DNA of 64,000 bases from positions 62,001 to 126,000 of the forward strand of contig NZ_JACVAC010000007.1 of NCBI RefSeq assembly GCF_014851685.1. Reading direction: 5' to 3'. The position numbers and the translations under genes are program-made. A model generated the notes under the pieces. That model made no database searches. It saw nothing but the letters and a program-made list of their open reading frames with translations, and was not told where the DNA came from. The stretch comes from Pseudomonas sp. PDM05 (GTDB lineage Bacteria; Pseudomonadota; Gammaproteobacteria; Pseudomonadales; Pseudomonadaceae). Each line of letters opens with the position of its first letter. Position 1 is the stretch's first letter. This document shows positions 35,423 to 43,215 of this stretch, in pieces.

Positions 35423-37011
35423 GCTGCAGCTCCTTGTTTCAATGCGGCTTCACCGGCCTGCTGCATCATTGCTTGCTGCTGCTCCTGCTCCATGGCCGCC
35501 TGCTGGGCCTGGGCACGGTCTGCGCGGATCTTGTCCCTGTCGGCTGAGCTGCGGATGACTGAGCCAGGCACGCCAAGCGCCTCTCCCTTGAATCGCTGGG
35601 CCGCATCCATGTCGATGTTGTCCATAACCGTCGGATCGGTTGCAGCGATGACCAGCGCGCCCTGGATGAACGTGTCGATTGCCGTCACTTCCTCCAGCTT
35701 CTGCGACCTGGCCAGCGGCGACAGGTAGCGCACGGTGAAGTTGCGACCGGCAAGCGACTCAGGTGCAACGCCCAGCACGCCGGCGCGGTAAGCGATGCCG
35801 AAGCACCGTTCGATCATCGGTTGCAGGTACTCGGTTTGGAGCCGGCCATACACAGGGCCCAACAACTGACGGATCAGGTTGACCCGCACGTGCACCTCGG
35901 TCGCGGTCATCGTCGGGCCGTCCTGGGCCTGGAGCTGGTCGGCCATCAGGATCTTGCGGATAGAGCCCTGCAAGCGCTGGATCTTGGTCTCTGCGTATTG
36001 GAAGTTTGACCCGCTCTGTAGCGGCTTCATGCTGTCCACTGAGTTGGCCACGATGATCTTGCGCGGCCCCACCTTGATGGTGCGCGGGTTCAGCACGCCG
36101 TCGTCTTCGGCAATCCACATGCCGGCGATGGCCAGGTCACCGGCTGCCAGGTCCATCCGGCACAGTTCGTTCAGGGTGCGCGCATCAGGCAAGGCATCGA
36201 ACACCGGGCCAATTGCATACACGCTGTCCGGGATCATCATCCAGCGCGGCACGACAACAGGCATTTCGTGATAGCCCGACTCGCTCACCAGGTGCTTGGC
36301 CTCGACCTCGACCTTGCACGATGCAATGGGCATGTTCTTCGCCAGCTTGGCGTTGACCATGTGGGTGGTGCGCGGGTAGATGGCGTGGACGAACCGAACC
36401 ATTTCCTGCGGCTTGTCCTTGGACAGCTTGCGGGTGGCATCGCTGACGTTCTGTTCGCCGAACTCGTTGACCGCCTGTTCAGCCGTCAGCTTGTACTCGC
36501 GATACACGGTGTCGATCTTGCCCCCGGCCTTGGATGCGGATGCATACACGCTCGCGATGGGCCACAGATCGAAGGTGAAGCCGCCCTTCTCCATGTCCTG
36601 ATCGATGTACAGGGCAAACCAGCCAGCGCACACAACGTCAATCAGCCCCTCAAAGGCGGCCGCGTCGAAGTTGGATGCGTGGATGTTCTGCCACAGGATG
36701 TCGGCCGAGTCGTCCAGCCAGCGGCGCTCTTCCTCGGTTTCCTGGCCAACGTCCATGCCGAACCACAGCGAGTTGGCCGGGGTCAGGCCCGACATGATCC
36801 CAGACGACAGAATCCGGGCCGCGTCCGTGGTGGTGCCGTCGATCATCCGCGCCTTACGCATCTGCGCTTCGATGGCGGTGATCTGCTCAGTGCAAAAGCC
36901 ACTACCCCGAATCGGGTAGCTGTGATCGAAGCAATCGCGCCAGACCGACTCATGCGGCGAGCGGAGAGACTTCAATGTGCTCAGCGTTTTGGCGATCTGG
37001 TCTGCATTCAT
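35419..37011 (-). CDS. Portal (head-tail connector) protein
   Basis: A 530-aa T7-type portal (gp8 is 536 aa): SPHESVWRDCFDHSYPIRG at the N terminus and GTTTDAARILSSGIMSGLTP are family segments, and the C terminus ends in a Gln/Ala-rich helix. It forms the dodecameric DNA channel and nucleates head assembly with the scaffold. It overlaps genes on both sides by 4 bp. Confidence 0.9.
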   Translation of the reverse strand: MNADQIAKTLSTLKSLRSPHESVWRDCFDHSYPIRGSGFCTEQITAIEAQMRKARMIDGTTTDAARILSSGIMSGLTPANSLWFGMDVGQETEEERRWLDDSADILWQNIHASNFDAAAFEGLIDVVCAGWFALYIDQDMEKGGFTFDLWPIASVYASASKAGGKIDTVYREYKLTAEQAVNEFGEQNVSDATRKLSKDKPQEMVRFVHAIYPRTTHMVNAKLAKNMPIASCKVEVEAKHLVSESGYHEMPVVVPRWMMIPDSVYAIGPVFDALPDARTLNELCRMDLAAGDLAIAGMWIAEDDGVLNPRTIKVGPRKIIVANSVDSMKPLQSGSNFQYAETKIQRLQGSIRKILMADQLQAQDGPTMTATEVHVRVNLIRQLLGPVYGRLQTEYLQPMIERCFGIAYRAGVLGVAPESLAGRNFTVRYLSPLARSQKLEEVTAIDTFIQGALVIAATDPTVMDNIDMDAAQRFKGEALGVPGSVIRSSADRDKIRADRAQAQQAAMEQEQQQAMMQQAGEAALKQGAAA

Positions 37012-37211
37012 GCGCCGAGTGTCCTTTTGCCCTGGTCAAGGACGCTACCCGCCGCGCCGCCAGTAGAGAGCAAGCTGCTCTCCTGCTTGCGCTTCTTGCG
37101 GGTGGCCGTTTCTTCGTTGGCCTTCTGGGCTGCCAGGTCGGCGGCTTTCTGCGCCTCGATAGCAGGATCAGGCGTGGCAACGGTCTTTGGTGCCTTTGGC
37201 TTGCTTCCCAT
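37008..37211 (-). CDS. Small Lys/Ala-rich phage protein
   Basis: A 67-aa basic protein (MGSKPKAPKTVATPDPAIEAQ...) with a Pro-rich start and a KKRKQE patch, coupled by ATGA to the portal gene. Such short proteins often precede portal genes in BPP-1-like phages. No function assigned. Confidence 0.65.
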   Translation of the reverse strand: MGSKPKAPKTVATPDPAIEAQKAADLAAQKANEETATRKKRKQESSLLSTGGAAGSVLDQGKRTLGA

Positions 37212-37215
37212 GGTG

Positions 37216-37599
37216 TCAGTCCTTTGCTTTGGGCTCAGGGCACAACCAGCCTTCGGGCGTCATGACCGCCTGAGCGAGCGTGGTTGCGTCGATGCTGGTG
37301 GTGGTCGTGGTGGCGGGCTTCGGCTCGTTCAGCCGCTGCGGGTCCAGCACCAGGGGCTCGCCACCAGCGTTCAGGCGCTCGACCTCGGGAATGACCGTGG
37401 CCTTGTCGCCAACGAAGTCACCGACCTGCTCGGCCTTCTCGTCGTTGGTGACGGCAATCCACTTGCCCGCGCCCTTGTGCTTGGCGACGTAGAGCGGCGG
37501 CGCGGTGGTGTCGGTCGCCGTATCCGTGCTGGTGGTGGTAGTGGTGGTGTTGGCGAGCGGATCGCCTGGGGTCTGGACGGTGAGTTCTGGAGCTGGCAT
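37216..37599 (-). CDS. Hypothetical phage protein with Thr-rich linkers
   Basis: 127 aa from the ATG at MPAPELTVQ (GAGG 8 bp upstream); a TTG 48 bp further upstream is less likely. It contains two Thr-rich low-complexity linkers (around residues 17-35 and 93-105) around a small central domain. Not recognised; probably a virion-associated or assembly protein by position before the portal. Confidence 0.55.
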   Translation of the reverse strand: MPAPELTVQTPGDPLANTTTTTTSTDTATDTTAPPLYVAKHKGAGKWIAVTNDEKAEQVGDFVGDKATVIPEVERLNAGGEPLVLDPQRLNEPKPATTTTTSIDATTLAQAVMTPEGWLCPEPKAKD

Positions 37600-37657
37600 T
37601 GGACTGGCCTCGGGCTGGTTGGTGATCAACGAGGAGGCCAGAATCAATGGGGCGGGC

Positions 37658-37677
37658 TGTCGGGTTCCCGACTATTT
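37658..37677 (-). repeat. Late-operon hairpin motif, copy 4
   Basis: AAATAGTCGGGAACCCGACA on the minus strand. The loop differs (GAAC) but the 5-bp stem is intact. The TAG within it is the stop codon of the Rz gene. Confidence 0.75.
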
Positions 37678-38124
37678 GCGAGGGAGGCAGGCGGTGTTGA
37701 CCCAATCAATCAGGCTGTTCAAGGCAATGATTGCTTCGTCTCCGTCTGTGGCGACGGCGACAATTCGTTGAGCAGGCGCTGGGTCAAGTTCGGCTCGCGC
37801 TTCTGCACCATCCACGCGGCTGGGGCCTGGGCCGGTTCGCACGACGGGGCAGCGGGCTGGGACTGACAGCCGCTGAGCGCCAGTGCCAACACCAGCAAGC
37901 AGGGCTTTGTTCTGGGATTGAGCATCGGTGAGTACCTTGGTGTTGTCGGTGTCCAGTTGGGTCAGCAGCTTCTGGGTGGCCTTGCGTGATGCGTTGGCGG
38001 CCTCCAGCACGCCTACACGCTCCGTTGCGGTGTCCAGGCTTGTGCTGATGTGGTCCAGACGCCAGAGCGCCAGGACCAGCGCCATGGCAAGGCCTGCGAC
38101 GAGATAGCGAGCCACGGCGCCCAT
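37672..38124 (-). CDS. Inner-membrane spanin (Rz-like)
   Basis: 150 aa with one N-terminal membrane anchor (about 7-22: LVAGLAMALVLALW), then a coiled-coil periplasmic segment (about 27-75). This is the i-spanin layout. Spanins fuse inner and outer membranes at the end of lysis. An Rz1-type lipoprotein is encoded within it in another frame, which strongly supports the assignment. Confidence 0.8.
   Translation of the reverse strand: MGAVARYLVAGLAMALVLALWRLDHISTSLDTATERVGVLEAANASRKATQKLLTQLDTDNTKVLTDAQSQNKALLAGVGTGAQRLSVPARCPVVRTGPGPSRVDGAEARAELDPAPAQRIVAVATDGDEAIIALNSLIDWVNTACLPRK
37719..37925 (-). CDS. Outer-membrane spanin lipoprotein (Rz1-like), nested
   Basis: A 68-aa lipoprotein wholly inside the Rz gene in a different frame on the same strand. 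The signal CLLVLALALSGC ends in lipobox Cys20, and the mature part is short and Pro/Gln-rich, as in Rz1. It pairs with the i-spanin. Confidence 0.8.
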   Translation of the reverse strand: MLNPRTKPCLLVLALALSGCQSQPAAPSCEPAQAPAAWMVQKREPNLTQRLLNELSPSPQTETKQSLP

Positions 38125-38126
38125 GG

Positions 38127-38558
38127 TCAGGCGAACTTCGAAGTGCGGGTGTTGATGATGCCCAGGTACAGCACCATCGCATCAGCCTGCATCTTGAGCA
38201 GCTGACGCTCGTCGTCGGGAAGGCTGGCGTACAGATCGGTGTGCAGGAAGGCTTCCAGCTTCTGGATGCGGTCGGCCAGCTGCTCGCGCTCGGCAATCAC
38301 GCGCTGCTGGTGCGGAGGCAGGTGACCGACTTCACCAACCGACACATAGCCCGCGTCGAACTGCGCCTTGGGAGACCAGCTGACGTATCCGGCATGGTCA
38401 GGATGGTTGGGCGCGCCACCATCGGTGTACTCGACCAGATAGCCGTCATCGGCGCCATTCTCGTCGGCAGGCAGTGCCCAGCCTCGGTAGTCGTTGTAGG
38501 CGAGACGGGTCATTGCTAGTGCCAAGACGATCTTGGTGCCGATGAAGTGCTTAGTCAT
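38127..38558 (-). CDS. crAss001_48-like hypothetical protein
   Basis: 143 aa from MTKHFIGTK (GAGAGG upstream). The N-terminal part has YLVEYTDGG...NHPDHAGYVSWSP, a segment seen in many phage accessory proteins, followed by a helical domain (EREQLADRIQKLEAFL) with a regularly spaced ending (LGIINTRTSKF), matching the crAss001_48-related family. It sits in the lysis cassette between endolysin and spanins. Role unknown. Confidence 0.65.
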   Translation of the reverse strand: MTKHFIGTKIVLALAMTRLAYNDYRGWALPADENGADDGYLVEYTDGGAPNHPDHAGYVSWSPKAQFDAGYVSVGEVGHLPPHQQRVIAEREQLADRIQKLEAFLHTDLYASLPDDERQLLKMQADAMVLYLGIINTRTSKFA

Positions 38559-38584
38559 GGGTGATGCCTCTCGGGGTTGGTTAT

Positions 38585-38812
38585 TCATCGTGCGTACCAG
38601 GTCATCTGGTAGCACTTCGCGTCATCGGGGATCTGGGCCATAGGCCACCGCAGGCAGTCCATGTGCTTGCGCTCTGGCCGGTTGCGATTCAGTCGGAGCG
38701 TCTGAACCAGATACGCAGAGCCGGCGGCCGTGGTGATGTAGTCGCCGACCTGAATGCCGTCGGCGCCATCGACGTACAGCTTGCATTGGGTGTAGGGCTG
38801 CTTGCGGCTCAC
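38585..38812 (-). CDS. Hypothetical protein in the lysis cassette
   Basis: 75 aa from a GTG that overlaps the endolysin stop as GTGA, with GAGG 7 bp upstream; an ATG 15 bp earlier is possible. A small beta-type protein (VDGADGIQVGDYITTAAG...). Not recognised. Confidence 0.55.
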   Translation of the reverse strand: MSRKQPYTQCKLYVDGADGIQVGDYITTAAGSAYLVQTLRLNRNRPERKHMDCLRWPMAQIPDDAKCYQMTWYAR

Positions 38813-39279
38813 AGCCCAACCTCGCACAACTCACGCTCAGCGGCCCGGCGATTGACCAGGCCGGACAGCTTCTTGCCCTTGGCATAGACCCAGCGGCTCA
38901 ACTCGGCACAGGCGCCGCGTGCGTCGCCGGCATTGAGCTTGCGCAACAGGGTGGATGCCTTGAACTGTGGTTCGCCGACGTTGTAGAGGAACGATGCCAG
39001 GGCGGCGCGGCGGGTCTCGGTGAGTGGCGCGGTGACGTTGCGGTCAACGCCGGCCATGGCGATGGACAGTTCAGCCTGCAACAGCGCATCACACTGCGCC
39101 GGGGTCTTGGTCTGGCCCAGACGCACACCACGGGTAACGCCTTCGCAGATGGTGGGAATGCCAATCGGGTCGAGGTAGGCCACCAGGCTGCGGCCTTCGA
39201 AGTTGGAGACCAGCACACCAGCCATACCAGTGGCACCAGCGAGTGACGCGGCGAGGATCCGTTGCTTGAGTGGGCTCAT
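38809..39279 (-). CDS. Endolysin, GH24 lysozyme with SAR-type N terminus
   Basis: 156 aa. The catalytic triad Glu28-x8-Asp37-x5-Thr43 (FEGRSLVAYLD...T) is exactly that of T4/P21-type lysozymes. The N-terminal weakly hydrophobic segment (about 8-25, Ala/Gly-rich) looks like a signal-arrest-release anchor, so export by Sec and activation on membrane depolarisation are likely. The start overlaps the holin by 4 bp. Confidence 0.88.
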   Translation of the reverse strand: MSPLKQRILAASLAGATGMAGVLVSNFEGRSLVAYLDPIGIPTICEGVTRGVRLGQTKTPAQCDALLQAELSIAMAGVDRNVTAPLTETRRAALASFLYNVGEPQFKASTLLRKLNAGDARGACAELSRWVYAKGKKLSGLVNRRAAERELCEVGL

Positions 39280-39527
39280 ACCTTGCACTGATCGCGAAGG
39301 GCCTGGAGCCGGGCTTGGCTTTCGGCGTGTTCGCGGCGGTCCTTGCGGATCTGGAAGTACGTGCTGATCACCAGGCCCAGCACTGCAACTGCCACACCGG
39401 TCATGCCTATCCAGTTCACCTGGGACAACCAACCAACGAAGCCAACGGCCCCGCCGGTGATCATGCCCTTGCTGGCAACTGATGCGCCGACTACCTCAAC
39501 GATGCTCTCCGGCGCAGGGTTGGCCAT
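39276..39527 (-). CDS. Holin (HP1-type)
   Basis: An 83-aa membrane protein with two hydrophobic segments (about 20-35 and 38-55) and a charged C-terminal tail (KDRREHAESQARLQAL), as in HP1-family holins/pinholins. The start MANPAPES has AGGAG 7 bp upstream; an ATG 27 bp earlier also has GGAGG, so two starts (a holin/antiholin pair) are possible. First gene of the lysis cassette. Confidence 0.75.
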   Translation of the reverse strand: MANPAPESIVEVVGASVASKGMITGGAVGFVGWLSQVNWIGMTGVAVAVLGLVISTYFQIRKDRREHAESQARLQALRDQCKV

Positions 39528-39569
39528 GCTGTTACTCCTGACTGGATGCTTCATGTCGCCTCCAGGGTC

Positions 39570-39599
39570 AAAAAAAAGCCCAGCGCGAGTGGCTGGGCT
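39570..39599 (-). terminator. Terminator upstream of the lysis genes
   Basis: On the minus strand AGCCCAGCC...GCTGGGCT is followed by T7-8. It separates the small regulatory genes from the holin, the position of lambda tR', so late transcription may need antitermination. Confidence 0.85.
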
Positions 39600-39624
39600 G
39601 CGATGACCGTAAGAGTCGTCGGGG

Positions 39625-39810
39625 TCAGGTGTCGGAATCCCGACTATTTGGTGTGTCGCCGCGCACCAGATCATCAGCGAGCGCGGTCTTGGCTTTCTCC
39701 TGACGCGCAGCCTCAGATACTTCGCGAACGCATGCCGGGCACATGGAGCCATGCATCTGCCCAGCCCTATACGCGTTGTGGCAGCGGCGACAGATGAAAC
39801 GGACGCTCAT
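39625..39810 (-). CDS. Small zinc-ribbon-like protein
   Basis: A 61-aa protein with FICRRCHNAY and SMCPAC, two CxxC knuckles that probably bind zinc, and a charged helix. It is coupled by ATGA to the membrane-protein gene before it. It is in the interval before the late terminator, where regulators often lie; function unknown. Motif copy 5 is in its 3' end. Confidence 0.6.
   Translation of the reverse strand: MSVRFICRRCHNAYRAGQMHGSMCPACVREVSEAARQEKAKTALADDLVRGDTPNSRDSDT
39630..39649 (-). repeat. Late-operon hairpin motif, copy 5
   Basis: AAATAGTCGGGATTCCGACA on the minus strand. The loop is GATT with the 5-bp stem kept. It lies just before the terminator and the holin gene. Confidence 0.75.
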
Positions 39811-39977
39811 GATGTCACCATGTGGTAGGCCAGCAGGCCCACGCCGAACAAACACACACAGCTCAAGCCGATGACGTGCGCCAGCAACAGACCGCGATGC
39901 AGGCGCATCACGTTGCTCCGGTACTTGGCCAACTGCTCCGGCGTCATGCGGCTGAACTTCTTCATGCTGATGCCCAT
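39807..39977 (-). CDS. Small single-pass membrane protein
   Basis: 56 aa with a basic N terminus and one membrane helix (about 30-52: LLLAHVIGLSCVCLFGVGLL). The start overlaps the preceding stop (TAATG) and its own stop overlaps the next gene (ATGA). Not recognised. Confidence 0.55.
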   Translation of the reverse strand: MGISMKKFSRMTPEQLAKYRSNVMRLHRGLLLAHVIGLSCVCLFGVGLLAYHMVTS

Positions 39978-40240
39978 TACGCCACCGCCTGCCCGCCAGC
40001 AGCCACCCAGCATTCATGGAATTCCTGCGTAATCTTACTGACGTAGGCGCCCTCGTAACGCTCCAGGTTGTAATTGCGCGGAGCAATCCACTCTTCAAAG
40101 GTTACGCCGGCGCCAAGCTTCAACAGCTTCTCGGCCTCGGCGGTCAACTTGTCTGCCAGTGCGCAGCCACCACTATCCCTGGCGCGGTTCGCGGCGTCGG
40201 AGAGCTGGACAATTGCGCCTTGCATTTCGTAGGTAAGCAT
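39977..40240 (-). CDS. Hypothetical phage protein
   Basis: 87 aa (MLTYEMQGAIVQLSDAANRA...) with GAGGGA before the ATG. A helical N-terminal half and a mixed C-terminal half; no motif recognised. Part of the minus-strand block between ninG and the lysis genes. Confidence 0.6.
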   Translation of the reverse strand: MLTYEMQGAIVQLSDAANRARDSGGCALADKLTAEAEKLLKLGAGVTFEEWIAPRNYNLERYEGAYVSKITQEFHECWVAAGGQAVA

Positions 40241-40250
40241 CGGTATTCCC

Positions 40251-40634
40251 TCAAGCCTTGGAGTGATAAGCCCACCAGTCACCGACGGCGACCATGGGCA
40301 GCTTTGAACGATCCCGGCCAGTGACCTGGGACCAAAACGACACAAGGCGCTCCCCCTCGGTATATCGAGGTTCGGCGCCCTGCTTCCAGCCAATCAGCGT
40401 TGTGCGTGCAACACCGACGGCGGCTGACACGGTGTTCAGTGAGTAACCCGTATTGGTCAGGCCGGTGATCACCTTGAACCAATCGACGCGTTTTTCCGTC
40501 TTGGGCTGCGACCTGGCTGTCTGCCGCGCAGGAATGACCAGGCGAGCAACCACAACCCCTTCCCGCGCAGACACGACCGGCTCTGCTGGTGGAAGGTACA
40601 AATCCAATTGGTTGGGGTGGGCCTGGGTTCGCAT
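40251..40634 (-). CDS. HTH protein in the Q position
   Basis: A 127-aa protein whose C-terminal half has a helix-turn-helix-like segment (LNTVSAAVGVARTTLIGWKQ). It lies after ninG and before the late terminator, exactly where lambda places Q. It could be the late-gene activator or antiterminator, but no Q-family motif is seen. Confidence 0.55.
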   Translation of the reverse strand: MRTQAHPNQLDLYLPPAEPVVSAREGVVVARLVIPARQTARSQPKTEKRVDWFKVITGLTNTGYSLNTVSAAVGVARTTLIGWKQGAEPRYTEGERLVSFWSQVTGRDRSKLPMVAVGDWWAYHSKA

Positions 40635-40636
40635 GG

Positions 40637-41251
40637 TCAGCCTCCAAACGCGTGCGCGCGCGAGACAGAGTGAGTTGTCGCACCCTCCCCCTGCAGTTCT
40701 TTCACCATCGCTTTGTACTTGGCCCTGATCGCCTTCAAGTCGTCGATGGTGTAGCGCTGTGGTTCGTGCGGACCTTCCAGCCAATCGACTTGGGCCTGGC
40801 CAATGCGGTACACGAGGTTGATTCGGTAGTTCACGATGTCGCCGGACTTGTGCTGATTGCACGGGACGCACTGCTTGTGGCAGTTGAGTGGTTCGAAGCG
40901 CAGAGCGGGATTGCTACCCACGGTGCGGTAATGGCCAGCGTCGTACTTGCCTTCATGGTGACGGCCACAGCTGATGCACGGACGGGCGGCGTCTCTTGCG
41001 CGTATCCAGGCGTTAAACGCGGCCTGAGCCTCACGCATGTACTGGCCCTTTGGCTTTAAGCGCTCCTTGGCCGCTCGTAGCTCCTTCCTGCCTACCTCTG
41101 CCAGGGCCTTTCGGGACTTCTCTTGCCGTGCACGGGCGATGACCACGGCACAGTCAGGTTTGCACCAGCTCTGGAAGCTGATGGCGGGCACGAACTTCTC
41201 GCCGCATGCGGGGTTCTTGCACTTCTTCGGACGGGGCTTTTTGGTGATCAC
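40637..41251 (-). CDS. ninG: NinG recombination protein
   Basis: 204 aa from a GTG that overlaps the ninB stop (GTGA). It has an N-terminal CxxxC zinc knuckle (KKCKNPACGEKF) and an HNH-like core (CISCGRHHEGKYDAGHYRT...NCHKQCVPCNQHKSGD), typical of lambda NinG/Rap-type nucleases that act in phage recombination. Confidence 0.9.
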   Translation of the reverse strand: MITKKPRPKKCKNPACGEKFVPAISFQSWCKPDCAVVIARARQEKSRKALAEVGRKELRAAKERLKPKGQYMREAQAAFNAWIRARDAARPCISCGRHHEGKYDAGHYRTVGSNPALRFEPLNCHKQCVPCNQHKSGDIVNYRINLVYRIGQAQVDWLEGPHEPQRYTIDDLKAIRAKYKAMVKELQGEGATTHSVSRAHAFGG

Positions 41252-41718
41252 GCTGCCACCTCGCCCAACAGGTCGGAGAAGAACACGCCCTTGGCGGTGA
41301 ACTCGGCGACGATCTGGTCCGTGTACGCAATGCCCTGGGCACGGTTGAACAGGCGAGTCACCGGGAAGCCGTCCGGACCGAAGATCGAGCAAGGGCCCAT
41401 CAGCTCGATTTTGGTTTCGTAGTCCAGGTGCAGGAACATCCGGTTCCAACCGTTGCGGAAGTCGGCGTCGGCATTGCGCATGATCGGCACGCCGAAGTGC
41501 AGCTTGCAGTACTTGCGGGCGTCTTCCACGTCGCCGATCTGGGTCATCTGGGCGATACGCTGGTACAGGGCGAACCACAGGGCGTTCTGGTCAAGGGTGC
41601 GGTCCTTTCCCGGGCGAAGGGAGACCACAACGAATTTCTTCTCGCGGTACATCGCGGTAAGCGCGGTGATGGCCTCGGAAAGCTTACTGGCGCTGTTCAC
41701 GCTGATCTTGTCGGTCAT
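41248..41718 (-). CDS. ninB: NinB (Orf-type recombination mediator)
   Basis: 156 aa with the NinB family features RTLDQNALWFALYQRIA and LHLDYETKIELMG. Lambda Orf/NinB binds single-stranded DNA and SSB to load recombinases. It is coupled to the replication P-like gene (4-bp overlap). Confidence 0.9.
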   Translation of the reverse strand: MTDKISVNSASKLSEAITALTAMYREKKFVVVSLRPGKDRTLDQNALWFALYQRIAQMTQIGDVEDARKYCKLHFGVPIMRNADADFRNGWNRMFLHLDYETKIELMGPCSIFGPDGFPVTRLFNRAQGIAYTDQIVAEFTAKGVFFSDLLGEVAA

Positions 41719-42428
41719 GTCCGTTGCTCCCCGGTTTTCTTGCCGAACTGGGCCAGCAGCAGCGCACGCGCCGATTTGCCGTCAGTCGGGATGCCCTGCT
41801 GGATGATTCGGTCTTGGGTTTGCTGGTCGGCCAGTTCGTTGGCGAGTTCGAATTCGGACTTCTGGCCGTCGTGACCGATGCCGGTGGCGATCTTCCCGTC
41901 GAGGGGCTGCCCCATCTGGGCGCGGCGCAGAATGATTTCGTAGCTGCGGTCGAACCTGGCGCGCAGGCCCTTGTCTTCCTGCTTGGCGCTGCGCAGGTCG
42001 AAAATGCCGGTGGCTTCAGCGGCGAGCTTCACCGCGTCGTGGCTGTACACGCCCATCAGCGCCTCGATCCAAGCGTCAGCCGGTGCGGGCATGCCGAAGT
42101 CTTCCGGGCCTGGGATGCACATGGCGATGAACTCACCCACGCTCGGTGCGAAGGGCTTCTTGAGCTTGCGGCACTTCTGGATACCGAACTCGATCTGCTC
42201 CAGGGAGCGAATACCGGCGTCTGCGAATTCCTTGATCCACTCGGCCTTGGCGGCGTCGAGCGCTTCGGTGGATGGCCAGGCCTGGCGCCATGCCGGGAAG
42301 ATCCCGCGCAGTCGGCGGAAAAGCTCGTTGACCACCTCGGCGGTCTGCGGCGTGACCTGAATCGGTTCGGACTGGACGGCCGGCGGCAGGTTGCCGAGGG
42401 TCGCCAACAGCTGGCTGACTGGCTTCAT
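41715..42428 (-). CDS. Lambda P-like replication protein
   Basis: 237 aa; matches the replication P family: an N-terminal region with ELFRRLRGIFPAWRQAW, a central FGIQKCRKLKKPFAPSVGEF, and a helical C terminus. It should load host DnaB onto the origin via the upstream initiator. It overlaps both neighbours by 4 bp. Confidence 0.85.
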   Translation of the reverse strand: MKPVSQLLATLGNLPPAVQSEPIQVTPQTAEVVNELFRRLRGIFPAWRQAWPSTEALDAAKAEWIKEFADAGIRSLEQIEFGIQKCRKLKKPFAPSVGEFIAMCIPGPEDFGMPAPADAWIEALMGVYSHDAVKLAAEATGIFDLRSAKQEDKGLRARFDRSYEIILRRAQMGQPLDGKIATGIGHDGQKSEFELANELADQQTQDRIIQQGIPTDGKSARALLLAQFGKKTGEQRT

Positions 42429-43213
42429 GGGTTCACCAGAAGGCCGTTGGCCCAGGCCGTGCTGTCGAAGTCAGGCTCGTTGCCTTGGCGGCGTGGCTGG
42501 AATTGGCGAACGTTGTCGGTGACCTTGTCAGGGAATAGTCCGCTCCAGCCACCGGCAATCGAGTTGGCAATGACCTGTTCCGGGTTGACGTGCCCCTCCA
42601 GCGCCTTGGCCTGCTGCTCGCAGCTCTTGGCGGTCAGGGGCTTGTGGATTTCGCGGCGGTGCTGGCACCAGTCGGCCCAGGCCTTTTCGGTGACGTTGGC
42701 GGGTTTGACGGTGAGCGGGTCGAACTTGCGTGACTTCGCCGGCGAGGGAGCGGGAGCGACAGGCTTTTGATCTTGTATATTCTCTTCTCTTCTCTTCTCT
42801 TCTTTATTCGTTGGGTTTTCGTTCAACGAAATTTCAACGGGCGTTGAACGGGCGTTGCGGGAGGCTTTAGGTTGCGACTTTGCGGCATTCTTGCGCGCCT
42901 CTGCTGACGCCTTTCCAGCGGCGATACGCTGAGCCTGCGTTGCGTGCAACGATTCAAGATCGCGCTCAATGCGCTCATGTACCCACTCGCCATCACGCTC
43001 GTTGAAGAACTCGTTCAACGAGCGTTCAACGTCCGTCCAACGGTCGTTACTCAAGCGTGCGATTCGGGCAAGCCGAGACACCGGGATTGGCTTTCCGGTC
43101 TGCCAGTAATTGAAGATCAGCAACAGATACGCGCCGTGTTCCTCGGTGGTCAGGTGCATCGTGTCAGCCAGGTAATCGGCGACGTACAGCTGCATGTATG
43201 GGAGTGCGGCCAT
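42425..43213 (-). CDS. O-like replication initiator with DUF1376 domain
   Basis: 262 aa. The N-terminal DUF1376/YdaU domain (about 1-95: PYMQLYVADYLADTMHLT...HGAYLLLIFNYW) is a winged-helix fold used by phage initiators. There is a low-complexity linker (about 100-170) and a C-terminal helical domain. The linker-coding DNA holds two arrays of 11-bp-phased CGTTCAACG repeats and a polypurine tract, so the origin probably lies inside the gene as in lambda O. Confidence 0.82.
   Translation of the reverse strand: MAALPYMQLYVADYLADTMHLTTEEHGAYLLLIFNYWQTGKPIPVSRLARIARLSNDRWTDVERSLNEFFNERDGEWVHERIERDLESLHATQAQRIAAGKASAEARKNAAKSQPKASRNARSTPVEISLNENPTNKEEKRREENIQDQKPVAPAPSPAKSRKFDPLTVKPANVTEKAWADWCQHRREIHKPLTAKSCEQQAKALEGHVNPEQVIANSIAGGWSGLFPDKVTDNVRQFQPRRQGNEPDFDSTAWANGLLVNP
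42777..43042. other. Candidate prophage origin: two iteron arrays and polypurine tract
   Basis: 9-mers of the CGTTSAACG type start at 42820, 42831, 42842 and 42853 and again at 43012, 43023 and 43034 (with a further half copy at 43000), all 11 bp apart. An AT-rich pure pyrimidine (minus-strand purine) tract of about five TTCTC units covers about 42780-42804. Iterons beside a purine-rich AT tract inside an initiator gene mirror lambda ori. Confidence 0.6.
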
Positions 43214-43215
43214 GA

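Noticed and set aside
20580..39649. Reading the GTCGG motifs as promoters for a phage-encoded T7-type RNA polymerase
   Set aside because: No RNA polymerase gene is present, and stem-preserving loop changes favour an RNA hairpin.
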